This document shows, in pieces, positions 9,145 through 18,429 of a stretch of DNA of 64,000 nt. The notes under the pieces are model-generated. The model searched no databases and was not told the DNA's origin. It saw only the letters and a program-made list of their open reading frames with translations. The position numbers were made by a program, and so were the translations under genes. Within the stretch, counting starts at the first letter, position 1, and each line of letters opens with the position of its first letter. The stretch lies in NCBI RefSeq assembly GCF_030532715.1, contig NZ_JAUNKO010000002.1:1-64000 (forward strand). The letters run 5' to 3'. The DNA is from Corynebacterium sp. Its GTDB lineage: Bacteria > Actinomycetota > Actinomycetes > Mycobacteriales > Mycobacteriaceae.

Positions 9145-9177
9145 AGTGCCGCCGTTCCGTGTGGAACTAGCGGCACT
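9145..9177 (-). terminator. Terminator of rpf
   Basis: An interrupted stem: AGTGCCGC with GCGGCACT (outer) and GTTCC with GGAAC (inner) around a GTGT loop. On the minus strand it runs into TTTTGC. It sits about 43 bases beyond the rpf stop and upstream of the DUF485 operon promoter. Confidence 0.8.
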
Positions 9178-9219
9178 GCAGCATTCTTGTTTCGCACCCC
9201 CTAAAAGGGGTGTGGGGAA

Positions 9220-9918
<699 letters not shown>

Positions 9919-10322
9919 AATCAAATTGTCAGTTGGATATTTCAGCACGCACAGTGCAATATGATGCCTTGGGTCCCCAGACAGGGTTTGGCGGGAAAGA
10001 CCCGATGCAAGAACACATTGCTGTGCCTGCCATAGACCGTAGCGGTTTATAACGAAATAGTCACGTGAAACTGCAAAAAAGGTCTGTTCTTTTTGGTTCG
10101 CTTCCGAAAATCCCCAGGTCACATGTTATCAAAACCGATTGTGTGACATTTATTAATGTGGGCCCAAAACCTTCTCGGTGTCGTTGGGCAATTTGCGCTG
10201 CCCCCACTTCCGGTGGGCCAGGTATAGTTATTTGTCTGCCTTCCTTCTTGGTGGGAGGGCTGGATTACCAGGCGGTTTTGACACCGCCATCCAATGTTGA
10301 AGTGGGAAGCGGTGAATCAAAC
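9919..10322. other. Divergent promoter region of rpf and the cold-shock gene
   Basis: These 400 bases hold no recognisable gene. They carry the rpf promoter (minus) and the cold-shock gene promoter with a long 5' leader (plus). An in-frame extension of the plus-strand ORF back to 10065 lacks a ribosome site and any conserved sequence. TGTGA half-sites occur near 10140 (GTGTGACATTTA), but no full GlxR palindrome was found. Confidence 0.5.
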
Positions 10323-10712
10323 ATGCCGATCGGAAAAGTGAAATGGTATGACGCCGAACGCGGCTTTGGCTTTGTAACGAATCCTGGTGAGGAAGACTGC
10401 TTCGTGGGCAAGCAGGTGCTGCCGAAGGGCGTGGACGCGCTGCACCCTGGGCAACGCATCGAGTTCGATTTCGCTGCCGGACGCAAAGGGCCCCAAGCGT
10501 TGCGCGTAAAGCTGTTGGAAAGCCCCCGCATGGCCCGAAAGCCCCACCACAAGTACAAGCCGGAGCAATTGCACGGCATGATCCTTGACATGGTGACCAT
10601 CCTCGAGCAGAAGGTGCAACCCGATTTACGGGCGGGCCGCTACCCGGATCGGAAATCGGGCCGTAAAGTCGCCGAGATCCTCAGGGCCGTGGCGAAAGAG
10701 CTTGACGCCTAA
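10323..10712 (+). CDS. cspB: Cold-shock domain protein with helical C-terminal extension
   Basis: A 129-residue nucleic-acid-binding protein. Residues 1-65 form the cold-shock OB fold with RNP1-like KWYDAERGFGFV, but the usual RNP2 VFVH is altered to CFVGK. The remaining 60 residues are basic and helical, a feature of the longer actinobacterial CspB type. I chose the ATG at 10323, preceded by GGGAAGCGG, since the protein then begins with the standard M-P-x-G-K-V-K-W. It probably acts as an RNA chaperone. A bidirectional terminator follows at 10776. The upstream leader could be regulatory, as is common for csp genes. Confidence 0.92.
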   Translation: MPIGKVKWYDAERGFGFVTNPGEEDCFVGKQVLPKGVDALHPGQRIEFDFAAGRKGPQALRVKLLESPRMARKPHHKYKPEQLHGMILDMVTILEQKVQPDLRAGRYPDRKSGRKVAEILRAVAKELDA

Positions 10713-10775
10713 GCCGCCCAGTGAGATTGATCCGCGCGAGCCACCGTCCGCGAAACGCATCCCAGACACCCCGCC

Positions 10776-10797
10776 AGCCCCTTGCCCGCAAGGGGCT
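10776..10797. terminator. Bidirectional terminator between cspB and the DUF2771 gene
   Basis: A perfect 9-bp stem AGCCCCTTG with CAAGGGGCT and a 4-nt loop. On the plus strand it is followed by TATTGCTT. It abuts the stop of the convergent minus-strand gene, so it probably serves both genes. Confidence 0.75.
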
Positions 10798-11294
10798 TAT
10801 TGCTTGACTTTGAGGGACCACACCACCGTGTAGGGGGCTTCTTCACCGGCGTCATTATGGCCAATGAGTGCGGTGGTGACCTCGACGACGGTGAGTTTGG
10901 CCCCGGCGTCGGTAACCGCGGCGACGTCCACTTCGGTTTGTTCGTGCCCGGAGTAAAACTCTTCGTGGTTGGCCTCGGGATCGTCGTAGATTTTCAGCAG
11001 GCGCCAGTCGTGGTCGTAGATGTCTTTCGGGAGGGTGAGTTTCAGGGAGCCGTCGACGGCGAACTCAGGCACGGTTTCGCCCTCGCAGGGGGTGCCCAAT
11101 TCGCACACACTATAGGGGGAAATTTCCATGGTTTGGCCACCGCTAGAGGCGGTTATTTTCACGTCGCTCGGCTCGGCGTCGGGGCGGTTGTTCCACCATT
11201 GTTGGAAGCCGATGGAAATCGTCACCACCAGCACCACCGCGACGATGAGAATCAGAAACTGCCGCAGATGCGTGCGGCGCTGTGTTGAGGCCAT
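10797..11294 (-). CDS. DUF2771-type exported protein
   Basis: A 165-residue protein with one N-terminal membrane anchor (about residues 12-29, FLILIVAVVLVVTISIGF) and an extracytoplasmic beta-rich domain of about 130 residues. Two Cys (SVCELGTPCEG) are close enough to form a small disulfide loop. It matches the actinobacterial DUF2771 pattern. The function is unknown. It lies 23 bases downstream of the glutamine cyclotransferase gene on the same strand. AGGA precedes the ATG, but TAGGAT at -12 could also be a separate -10 element. Confidence 0.75.
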   Translation of the reverse strand: MASTQRRTHLRQFLILIVAVVLVVTISIGFQQWWNNRPDAEPSDVKITASSGGQTMEISPYSVCELGTPCEGETVPEFAVDGSLKLTLPKDIYDHDWRLLKIYDDPEANHEEFYSGHEQTEVDVAAVTDAGAKLTVVEVTTALIGHNDAGEEAPYTVVWSLKVKQ

Positions 11295-11317
11295 GTGCAG
11301 ATCCTAACGTGCGGGCG

Positions 11318-12094
11318 CTAATGCGCGGGAACGAAACGGACTTCGAAGAGTTTCGGCCAGCGCTTGCCGGTGAGGTAGAACCGGTCGGTGTCGGGAATGT
11401 GGGCGATGCCGTTGAGCACATTGTTGGTATCTGGCTGAGCGCCGCTGTCCAGGCCCGAGGCATCGATGGTGGCGGTGACGGCCCCGGTCGCGGCGTCGAT
11501 ACGCAGGATTTCGTCGGTGAGGAACCGGTTGGCGTACACGGAATCGTCCACGCATTCGAGTTCGTTGAGGCGGTCCACCGGTTCCCCGTTGCGCGTGACT
11601 TGGATCCGGTGAAGTTCCACAAAGGTGTTTGGATCGAGTTCGCGTAGCTGGGAGGTGCCGTCGGACATCACCAGCCGGTCGGCGAAGGAGCATAGGCCCC
11701 ACCCTTCTCCGGAGTACGAGGCGCGGCCTACCTCGGCAAGTGTGTCGGCGTCGCGTTTAATGGCGGTGCCGTGGCGCCACGTCAATTGCCACACGGTATT
11801 GCCGGTGCGCGTGACGCCTTCGCCGAAAAATTCGGGATCCAGGTTTGTTGAGTTGGTTTCGCGCCCGTCCGGCATGCGGTAGAAGATGCGACTTTTCCCT
11901 TCGAGACCAGTGCCCACCAGCAGGCGATCGTCTGCGAGTTCGAGCCCCTGTGTGAATGCGTCCTCATCGAACGGGTGGGTGGCAATGATCTCTACGGTGA
12001 GGTGTTCCACTGGCGCGGAGCTGTTGGTGGCGCACGCGCTGAGCGTGGCTACAGCGCAGAGTGTGGACACGAGCATGCGGAATCGCGAGGGCAT
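11318..12094 (-). CDS. Glutamine cyclotransferase-family lipoprotein
   Basis: A predicted lipid-anchored five-bladed beta-propeller of the glutaminyl-peptide cyclotransferase family (plant/bacterial type). I chose the ATG at 12094 (MPSRFRM), preceded by GGTGGG. It gives a signal peptide ending in a lipobox, V-A-T-L-S-A-C, followed by a short polar linker. Family features are F-T-Q-G-L near residue 49, Y-S-G-E-G-W-G-L, L-N-E-L-E near 178 and N-V-L-N-G-I-A near 228. These enzymes convert N-terminal Gln to pyroglutamate. Whether this member is active is not shown. It is divergent from the DUF3027 gene with almost no spacer, so the promoters overlap. Confidence 0.85.
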   Translation of the reverse strand: MPSRFRMLVSTLCAVATLSACATNSSAPVEHLTVEIIATHPFDEDAFTQGLELADDRLLVGTGLEGKSRIFYRMPDGRETNSTNLDPEFFGEGVTRTGNTVWQLTWRHGTAIKRDADTLAEVGRASYSGEGWGLCSFADRLVMSDGTSQLRELDPNTFVELHRIQVTRNGEPVDRLNELECVDDSVYANRFLTDEILRIDAATGAVTATIDASGLDSGAQPDTNNVLNGIAHIPDTDRFYLTGKRWPKLFEVRFVPAH

Positions 12095-12132
12095 ACCCAC
12101 CATCATGCCGTACGTAGGTGATAATAAACGAC

Positions 12133-12843
12133 GTGCCATCCAATCGACGACGTAACCCGCTGCTTGATTCCGCCGCCATTGACATCGCGCGCACTGCCCT
12201 CGAAGACCTCGGCGAGGGCGATATTGGGGAACATACAGGCGTAACCAATATTGGTCCGCACGTGGCCACCCACCATTTTGTGGCCGCCATGCCAGGCTAT
12301 CGGGGCTGGGAGTGGCAGGTAGTTCTCGCCTGCGCGCGGGGGAGCCGCCGCATCACGGTCAATGAGCTGGCGCTGTTGCCCGGCGAGGAGGCGTTGCGCG
12401 CCCCGCAGTGGGTGCCGTACGCCGACCGTGTGCAACCCGGCGATCTTGGCCCGAGTGACCAACTGCCCCCGCGTGCCGACGATCCGCGGCTAGCCGACGC
12501 CGCCGGCCCCGACACCGTGCGTGTGCCTGGCAGCTCCTCAAATAAGCAACTCACCCGCTTTGGGTTGCACGAGGCGCGGGTGCGCTTGCAGGGCGGGGAG
12601 TACGGGCCGCACAGTGAGTTCGCCCAGAAATCCACCCTCCGATGTGTCGATTGCGCCTTCTACTTGCCGGTGGGGGAGCCGCTGGGGCCGCGATTTGGGG
12701 TGTGCGTGAACGAATACTCCGCGGACGGGCGCGTGGTGCACTCCAACTATGGGTGTGGGGCGCACACGGACACCCCGCCTCCGGAGATTTTGGGGCAGCC
12801 GAAAGCCACCCCATTCGACGACGAACAAACCATCGAAGTTTAG
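12133..12843 (+). CDS. DUF3027 family protein
   Basis: A cytosolic protein of about 236 residues of unknown function. Conserved-looking elements are the N-terminal TNIGPHVATHHFVAAMPGYRGWEWQV and a cysteine cluster LRCVDCAFYLPVGEPLG together with CVNEYS and YGCGAH. The spacing of five Cys plus a His suggests metal binding in the C-terminal third. The start is uncertain. GTG at 12133 avoids overlap with the divergent gene, and an ATG at 12118 is also in frame. The stop overlaps pabC on the other strand by 4 nt. The assignment to DUF3027 rests on pattern memory. Confidence 0.8.
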   Translation: MPSNRRRNPLLDSAAIDIARTALEDLGEGDIGEHTGVTNIGPHVATHHFVAAMPGYRGWEWQVVLACARGSRRITVNELALLPGEEALRAPQWVPYADRVQPGDLGPSDQLPPRADDPRLADAAGPDTVRVPGSSSNKQLTRFGLHEARVRLQGGEYGPHSEFAQKSTLRCVDCAFYLPVGEPLGPRFGVCVNEYSADGRVVHSNYGCGAHTDTPPPEILGQPKATPFDDEQTIEV

Positions 12844-13511
12844 ACTTCTTCGGCCTGTTCCCACAGCCAAGCATTGGCTTCGGCGATGTCGGGGGCGGAG
12901 CCGCTGGCGGCGGACTCCAGCGCCCCGTATTCCATCCACTGCGTCACTTTACGGATGCCGGCGAAAGCGTTGACTAGCCACACTTCACCATCGCGAAGCT
13001 CGTGTACGGCAAACCCCCGCACCGGCTTGAGGGTGAACCCGTGGGCCTGCAACAGCGGAAGCAACTGCCCGTTCGTGGTCGAAGGGAGGGCGCGCGGGTG
13101 CGCGCTCCAGAGCACCGTGGTGCCGTGGAATACCAATGGGGACGTGAAAATGCCTTCCACAATCTTGTTGTTGTAGGTGAGCAGACCTTCGCTGCAGCCG
13201 CGGCGTCGAGAAATATCCATGCGGGTAGACAACCAACCCAGATCCGGTCCCTTGACGGTTGGTAGCAGGCGTTGGTCTTTGTGCGGGTGGGCATCGATAA
13301 TGATCGTAGGTTCGATTGGGCGGTCGGGGCGGATCACAACTTCAACGGAGGATCCAGCGGCGCGAATAATTGGGTGGTATGCCCCAGGCCCGGCGGCGCG
13401 TAATTCGGTGCGGACGCGGGCGAGTTGCTTTCCGTCGAGACGTAGGCGCTGCAGGTGGCCGTTAAGGTTACGGACGCGGCCGTCGACAAGCCGGAAGCTG
13501 GTGGATCTCAT
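12840..13511 (-). CDS. pabC: Aminodeoxychorismate lyase (class IV aminotransferase fold)
   Basis: A 223-residue PLP enzyme that converts 4-amino-4-deoxychorismate to p-aminobenzoate and pyruvate, the last step of PABA synthesis for folate. The PLP lysine lies in LLTYNNKIVEGI near residue 117, and C-terminal fold-type IV features (VNAFAGIRKVTQW) are visible. Its start overlaps the stop of pabAB by 4 nt (ATGA), indicating translational coupling. The context decides between a general branched-chain or D-amino-acid aminotransferase and PabC, and here favours PabC strongly. Confidence 0.9.
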   Translation of the reverse strand: MRSTSFRLVDGRVRNLNGHLQRLRLDGKQLARVRTELRAAGPGAYHPIIRAAGSSVEVVIRPDRPIEPTIIIDAHPHKDQRLLPTVKGPDLGWLSTRMDISRRRGCSEGLLTYNNKIVEGIFTSPLVFHGTTVLWSAHPRALPSTTNGQLLPLLQAHGFTLKPVRGFAVHELRDGEVWLVNAFAGIRKVTQWMEYGALESAASGSAPDIAEANAWLWEQAEEV

Positions 13512-15328
13512 GATTCCTCTCCGAGCAGCAAACGCAGCGGTAGCATTTTCACTAGCACTTCGTTGTACTCTTCTTCAGGGTCACTGAGCAGCGTAACTGC
13601 CCCACCAGCACCATAGGTTAAATTGCCGTCGATGTGTACCGCTGTGCGGATCAAAATACTAAAATCACAATCCCCATTCGCGGACACGTACCCCAGCGAA
13701 CCGGAGTAGTAGCCGCGAGGATGTCCCTCAATGTCGGCCAGTATATCCATGGAACGTTGCTTCGGCGCGCCCGTCATCGAACCGCCGGGAAACGCCGCCA
13801 GCGCCGCGCGCAACCCTGGGGTGTCCTGCGGCAGGCGGCCGGTAATCGTGGACACCAACTGATGCACCCAAGCGAACGAATGTACAACGCATAGTTCGGG
13901 GACGTCGATGGAGCCCGGCAGGCAAGTGCGCGCGAGGTCGTTGCGCAACAGGTCGACGATCATGATATTTTCCGCGCGGTCTTTCGTACTCGCCGCCAGT
14001 GCCTCCGCGTTGCGCACATCCGCCGAATCGTCTACGCCACGCGGGCGGGTCCCCTTAATCGGAGAGGCCGTTACCACCCCCGCCTTGACGGACAAAAACC
14101 GCTCCGGGGACGCCGACAACACCGCCACATCGGGGTGCAGCACCAGCCCCGCCATGGGGGCGGGGGCCAGGCTGCGGAGTCGAATGTACAGGTCAAGCGG
14201 CTGCATATTGACGCGTGTCGACGCTGCCGTGGTTAAGCACAACTCGTAGCTTTCGCCGCGCCGAATAAACTCCTGGCAGCGGCGCACCTTGTCCATATAC
14301 TCCCGCTTGGTGTCCGCCAACACCAGCGGGCTATGCGACGGCGCGGCCGGTACCCGGTGATCCGGCACCAGCTTCGGCAGCTCGAAATCCGATGTCGTTT
14401 TGGTGAGCAGGTAGGTGCCCTGTTGGTCCCGCTGCACCACAATCTCGGGGACGACAAAACGTTCGGTGTCCGCGATTTGGCCGACGGTGGCGCCGTCCCA
14501 CCCGCCGGTGGCCTCATACGTCAGCGCCCCGAGTGCACCGGGGATGAAATCCACCGTTGCGGGGCAACTATCGCTGCTGAGCCTACCCGGTGGAATGTGC
14601 GCCGGGTGGACCGTCTCGGTGCCCACCGCCAGAATGCTCACCTCACTATCAAGCCACACCAAATGGGGGTACTGCGTGGACCAGTGGCGGGCCAATGCCG
14701 GGAAATCCACCGCGGCAATCTTGCGGCGGTGCCACGTGGGGATGTGGTCGAGGCATCCCGTGGCTTCGATCAGGTTTCGCAGCAACCGCAAGCCATGGAA
14801 CGTACCTACGGATTCCGGGTGGAATTGCACGCCCCATTGCGGGGCGTCCGTGCGCCGCAGCGCCATGATCGTGCCGTCGTCCGCGCGCGCCAAAACCTCC
14901 AATTGTTCTGTGGGCTCGGACACATCCAGCGAGTGATAACGCACCACCTCCATTGGGGACGGTATATCCGCAAACACCCCGGTTCCATTGTGAACAACTT
15001 TGCTATTGAGGCCGTGCATTGGAGTGCGTGCCCGCTCTACTTTGGCACCGGCTGCAAGCGCGATAGCCTGGTGGCCCAAACACACCCCAATCACTGGGGT
15101 TTCCGTCTGTGCGATTGCGAGCGCTGAGCCACCCAAATCCTCCGAAACCGCAGGGTGTCCGGGGCCGGGGGAGATGATTACCAGATCCGCGCCCGCGATA
15201 GCCGCGGCGTGTAGCTCTGGGGCGTTGTTTGCCACAATGTGCGGGCGAATTCCCACCGCGCGCCAGACGAGATCGCCAAGCAGGTGAGTAAACGAATCGT
15301 GATTATCAATTAACAGGATGGAAGTCAC
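13508..15328 (-). CDS. pabAB: Fused aminodeoxychorismate synthase (PabA-PabB)
   Basis: A 606-residue bifunctional enzyme. Residues 1-190 are the class I glutamine amidotransferase with nucleophile Cys83 in GVCLGHQ and HPES near 170. Residues 200-606 are the chorismate-binding synthase, with the lysine nucleophile motif PIKGTRPRG near 423 that marks PabB rather than TrpE. Further motifs are FPGGSMTGAPK near 524, and DCDFSILIRT and YGAGG near 565-583. It makes 4-amino-4-deoxychorismate from chorismate and glutamine. It forms an operon with pabC. The ATG has no strong ribosome site. The promoter faces the purine-permease promoter across 134 bases. Confidence 0.96.
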   Translation of the reverse strand: MTSILLIDNHDSFTHLLGDLVWRAVGIRPHIVANNAPELHAAAIAGADLVIISPGPGHPAVSEDLGGSALAIAQTETPVIGVCLGHQAIALAAGAKVERARTPMHGLNSKVVHNGTGVFADIPSPMEVVRYHSLDVSEPTEQLEVLARADDGTIMALRRTDAPQWGVQFHPESVGTFHGLRLLRNLIEATGCLDHIPTWHRRKIAAVDFPALARHWSTQYPHLVWLDSEVSILAVGTETVHPAHIPPGRLSSDSCPATVDFIPGALGALTYEATGGWDGATVGQIADTERFVVPEIVVQRDQQGTYLLTKTTSDFELPKLVPDHRVPAAPSHSPLVLADTKREYMDKVRRCQEFIRRGESYELCLTTAASTRVNMQPLDLYIRLRSLAPAPMAGLVLHPDVAVLSASPERFLSVKAGVVTASPIKGTRPRGVDDSADVRNAEALAASTKDRAENIMIVDLLRNDLARTCLPGSIDVPELCVVHSFAWVHQLVSTITGRLPQDTPGLRAALAAFPGGSMTGAPKQRSMDILADIEGHPRGYYSGSLGYVSANGDCDFSILIRTAVHIDGNLTYGAGGAVTLLSDPEEEYNEVLVKMLPLRLLLGEES

Positions 15329-15462
15329 AGCGTCTCCGATGCTGGAGAAAAATGGAGAAACAACAAGGCGCTATTTGGGGCGTTATTTGCCGGAAGCCTC
15401 CTTGAAGTGTCATTGTAACCGTGGCCCCTCATTCTTAACTGAGCCCTACGGAGAACTACATC

Positions 15463-16926
15463 ATGACTGCGAGTACGAACGCAGCAACATCGTCGGGAGC
15501 ACTCGACCGTTTCTTCCATATTTCAGCACGCGGATCTACCGTGGGAACTGAAGTCCGCGCGGGCGTGGTGACCTTCTTCGCCATGGCCTACATCATCATC
15601 CTTAACCCGCTGATCATCGGCACTGTCGAAGACCACACCGGTACCACCCTCGGAGTGCCGCAAGTGGCGGCGGTAACCGCACTCGCGGCCGGCGTCATGA
15701 CCATCGCCTTTGGCTTATTGGCGCGATACCCCTTCGGCATCGCCACCGGCTTGGGCATCAACACGCTGGTCGCAGTCACCTTCGTTTCGGTCGAAGGGTT
15801 GAGCTGGCCGGAGGCCATGGGTTTGGTGGTGCTCGACGGTGTGATCATCGTCCTGCTCGCCGTTTCCGGCTTCCGCGTCGCCGTGTTCAACGCCATCCCC
15901 AGTGAGTTGAAAGCCGCCATGGGTGTGGGCATCGGCCTCTTCATCGCCTTTATTGGTTTTGTGGACGCCGGGTTTGTGCGCCGCATCCCCGATGCCGCGG
16001 GCACCACCGTCCCGGTCAGCCTCGGCTTGAACGGTTCCATCGCCTCGTGGCCCACACTGGTGTTCGTGCTTGGGCTGGTCATCTGCGGTGTGCTGGTTGC
16101 CCGCCACGTGCGCGGCGGATTGTTTATCGGCATCGTGGTCACCACCATCATCGCAATGATCGTCGAAGCCGCTACCGGCGCCGGACCTTCCTTCGTGGAT
16201 GGAAAGCCTGTTCCTACTGGCTGGTCGCTGGCCGTGCCCACCCTGCCGGATTCCGTCGGCGGATTACCGGATCTTTCCCTGGTGGGGCAGGTGGACCTGA
16301 TCGGCGCCTTCGGGCGGGTTGGCGCGCTCGCGGCGTCGCTGTTGCTGTTTACCCTCGTTTTGGCAAACTTTTTCGACGCCATGGGTACCATGACGGCGCT
16401 GGGTAAACAGGCGAGGCTCGTCGATGAAGATGGCAACCTGCCCAATATGAAAAGCGCCCTGATTGTTGAGGGTGCTGGCGCAATCGTCGGCGGTGGCGCG
16501 TCTGCCTCCTCCAACACCGTCTATATCGACTCGGCGGCCGGCATTGCCGACGGCGCGCGCACGGGGCTTGCGAACATCGTGACGGGTGTGTTGTTCCTCG
16601 CCGCTATGTTCCTCACCCCGCTGTACGCCGTGGTGCCGATCGAGGCTGCCGCGCCGGTGCTCGTGGTCGTTGGTGCGCTCATGATGGGGCAGATTCGCGA
16701 TATCGACTTCACCAAGTTCCACGTCGCGCTGCCCGCGTTCCTCATGATCGTGGTCATGCCGTTCACGTATTCGATTGCCAACGGCATTGGCGTGGGCTTC
16801 GTCGCGTACGTGCTCATGCAAGCCGCCGCCGGCAAAGCGAAGCAGGTGCACTGGTTGCTGTGGCTGATTTCCGCACTGTTCCTCATCTACTTCGCTGTCG
16901 ACCCGCTGCTGAGCGTCGTGCAATAA
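15463..16926 (+). CDS. NCS2-family purine permease (AzgA/PbuG type)
   Basis: An inner-membrane nucleobase transporter of 487 residues and about 12-13 membrane segments. It starts with the subfamily signature FFHISARGSTVGTEVRAGVVTFFAMAYI-like region and contains NTLVAV near residue 106, ANFFDAMGTMTALG near 304-317 and SASSNTVYIDSAAGIADG near 347. These are typical of the adenine/guanine/hypoxanthine AzgA/PbuG branch rather than uracil or xanthine carriers. A ribosome site, CGGAGAAC, precedes the ATG. I saw no purine riboswitch in the 134-base leader region. It lies 12 bases upstream of the trmH-like gene. Confidence 0.92.
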   Translation: MTASTNAATSSGALDRFFHISARGSTVGTEVRAGVVTFFAMAYIIILNPLIIGTVEDHTGTTLGVPQVAAVTALAAGVMTIAFGLLARYPFGIATGLGINTLVAVTFVSVEGLSWPEAMGLVVLDGVIIVLLAVSGFRVAVFNAIPSELKAAMGVGIGLFIAFIGFVDAGFVRRIPDAAGTTVPVSLGLNGSIASWPTLVFVLGLVICGVLVARHVRGGLFIGIVVTTIIAMIVEAATGAGPSFVDGKPVPTGWSLAVPTLPDSVGGLPDLSLVGQVDLIGAFGRVGALAASLLLFTLVLANFFDAMGTMTALGKQARLVDEDGNLPNMKSALIVEGAGAIVGGGASASSNTVYIDSAAGIADGARTGLANIVTGVLFLAAMFLTPLYAVVPIEAAAPVLVVVGALMMGQIRDIDFTKFHVALPAFLMIVVMPFTYSIANGIGVGFVAYVLMQAAAGKAKQVHWLLWLISALFLIYFAVDPLLSVVQ

Positions 16927-16938
16927 GCTAGATGCATT

Positions 16939-17763
16939 GTGCAGCCAATATTTCTCGCCGACCCGCTCGACCCGCGTCTTGACGATATCCGGGCCCTCAA
17001 CCACGCCGACCGTCGCCCCGACCTCCCCGGAGGCAAAGGGCTGGTCGTTGCCGAGGGACCGCTCGTCATTCCCAGATTGCTTGAATCCCGCTTCCCAGTT
17101 CGGATGATTGTGGGTTTTGGTGCGAAGTTGCGCGCCTTCTTGGATGCCCACGGTGACGTGGGCGTTCCCGTCTACGAGGTCACCCGCGAGGTGCTCGCTC
17201 ACGTTGCGGGCTTTGATATGCATCGTGGGCTCGTGGCCACCGCCGACCGCGCGCCCAGCCTCACTATCGAGCAAGCTATCGACGGCGCGCAAACCGTTGC
17301 GATTCTCGAAGGCGTGGGTGATCACGAAAACATTGGCGCAATGTTCCGCAACGCCGCCGGCATGGGGGTAGACGCTATTTTGTTCGGGGCTGGCTGTGCA
17401 GATCCGCTGTATCGCCGTGTTGTTCGCGTGTCCATGGGGCACGTCCTCCGCCTCCCATTCGCCCATTTTTCTGGGACCCGCACGACGTGGCAGCGCGAGC
17501 TTGACCTGCTGAATCAACGCGGTTTCCACATTGTGTCCCTCACCCCCGACTCGGCTGCCGTCCCGCTTTTCGACGCCCTGCCTCCCGTGGCGGACCGCCC
17601 ATTGGCGCTGCTCGTCGGGGCGGAGGGGCCCGGCTTGACGGAGCACGCCATGCGCGCCACAGATATCCGCGCACGCATTCCAATGGCTCCTGGCACCGAC
17701 TCTCTCAATCTCGCTACTGCGGCCGCCATTGCGTTCTATGAGCGGGCGCGGACGCGCGCATAA
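16939..17763 (+). CDS. SpoU/TrmH-family RNA 2'-O-methyltransferase
   Basis: A 274-residue SAM-dependent rRNA/tRNA methyltransferase with a knotted SPOUT fold. The N-terminal 110 residues are the RNA-binding substrate domain. The C-terminal catalytic domain has motif 1 NIGAMFRNAAGMGVDAILF near 129, motif 2 LLVGAEGPGL near 220 and motif 3 PMAPGTDSLNLATAAAIAFYE near 247. The start is GTG, with the next in-frame Met far downstream. An equivalent gene, Rv0881, sits in the same chromosomal context in mycobacteria (from memory). The substrate nucleotide is not known. The last codons abut the convergent response-regulator gene with no gap. Confidence 0.92.
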   Translation: MQPIFLADPLDPRLDDIRALNHADRRPDLPGGKGLVVAEGPLVIPRLLESRFPVRMIVGFGAKLRAFLDAHGDVGVPVYEVTREVLAHVAGFDMHRGLVATADRAPSLTIEQAIDGAQTVAILEGVGDHENIGAMFRNAAGMGVDAILFGAGCADPLYRRVVRVSMGHVLRLPFAHFSGTRTTWQRELDLLNQRGFHIVSLTPDSAAVPLFDALPPVADRPLALLVGAEGPGLTEHAMRATDIRARIPMAPGTDSLNLATAAAIAFYERARTRA

Positions 17764-18429
17764 TCACCTCGCGAAGTCGCCCGGTAGATTGCCTCCCAAA
17801 TAGCCGAATGACTTTGCCAATTTGAGGGCGAGCACGGTGCGATCCGCCGCATCGAGCTTGCGCAACAGGTGGGATACGTGGTTCTTTACGGTGCCTTCCG
17901 CGAGGAATAGTCGAGCGGCGATCTGCTTGTTATTTGCGCCTTGCGCCACCAACTCGGCGACATTGCGTTCCGCCCTGGTCAGCGTCATAATTCCGCGGCC
18001 TGTCGCGGCGCCCGCCTGCCGATTGTGCACGATCCGTGCGATTCGTGGGTCCAGCACCATGCCTCCATCAGCAGCCGCATGGATCGCTTCGGATAAATGT
18101 TCGGCCGAAATATCTTTTAGCAAATATCCGGCAGCTCCGGCGTCGATAAGTGAGCGCACCAGGGAAGCATCGTCGAAGGTGGTGAGCACGAGCACTGGGG
18201 TATTTGGATGTTGGCGCGCGCATTCCGTGACTACCGCGAGGCCGTCGAAGCCGGGCATCACTGCGTCGGTAACCACGACATCGGGCCTGTATTCGCTGAT
18301 TAGTTTGGAGACTTCGCGGCCATCGGTAGTGGTGGCGACGACATCACAGCCGTCGATAGTTTCAAAAATTAGGGAGAGTCCGCGGAGCAGCAGCGCGTGG
18401 TCGTCGATCAGGATGATTCGTTTGCTCAC
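17764..18429 (-). CDS. NarL/LuxR-family response regulator
   Basis: A two-component response regulator of 221 residues. The receiver domain, residues 1-118, has the acidic pair D9-D10, phospho-acceptor Asp55 in VVTDAVMPG, Thr near 83 and Lys near 105 (LLKDIS). A LuxR-type helix-turn-helix occupies about residues 150-210 (LTRAERNVAELVAQGANNKQIA, then EGTVKNHVSHLLRKL). Its start overlaps the histidine kinase stop by 4 nt. The CPBP protease gene just beyond the kinase is a plausible target, together with the kinase promoter itself. Confidence 0.93.
   Translation of the reverse strand: MSKRIILIDDHALLLRGLSLIFETIDGCDVVATTTDGREVSKLISEYRPDVVVTDAVMPGFDGLAVVTECARQHPNTPVLVLTTFDDASLVRSLIDAGAAGYLLKDISAEHLSEAIHAAADGGMVLDPRIARIVHNRQAGAATGRGIMTLTRAERNVAELVAQGANNKQIAARLFLAEGTVKNHVSHLLRKLDAADRTVLALKLAKSFGYLGGNLPGDFAR

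Noticed and set aside
9004..9204. 66-codon plus-strand ORF between the DUF485 gene and rpf
   Set aside because: No ribosome site; it is composed of the operon's regulatory region and the rpf terminator.
16264..17646. 460-codon minus-strand ORF across the purine permease and trmH-like genes
   Set aside because: It spans two clear plus-strand genes and their junction, has no ribosome site and no recognisable domain.
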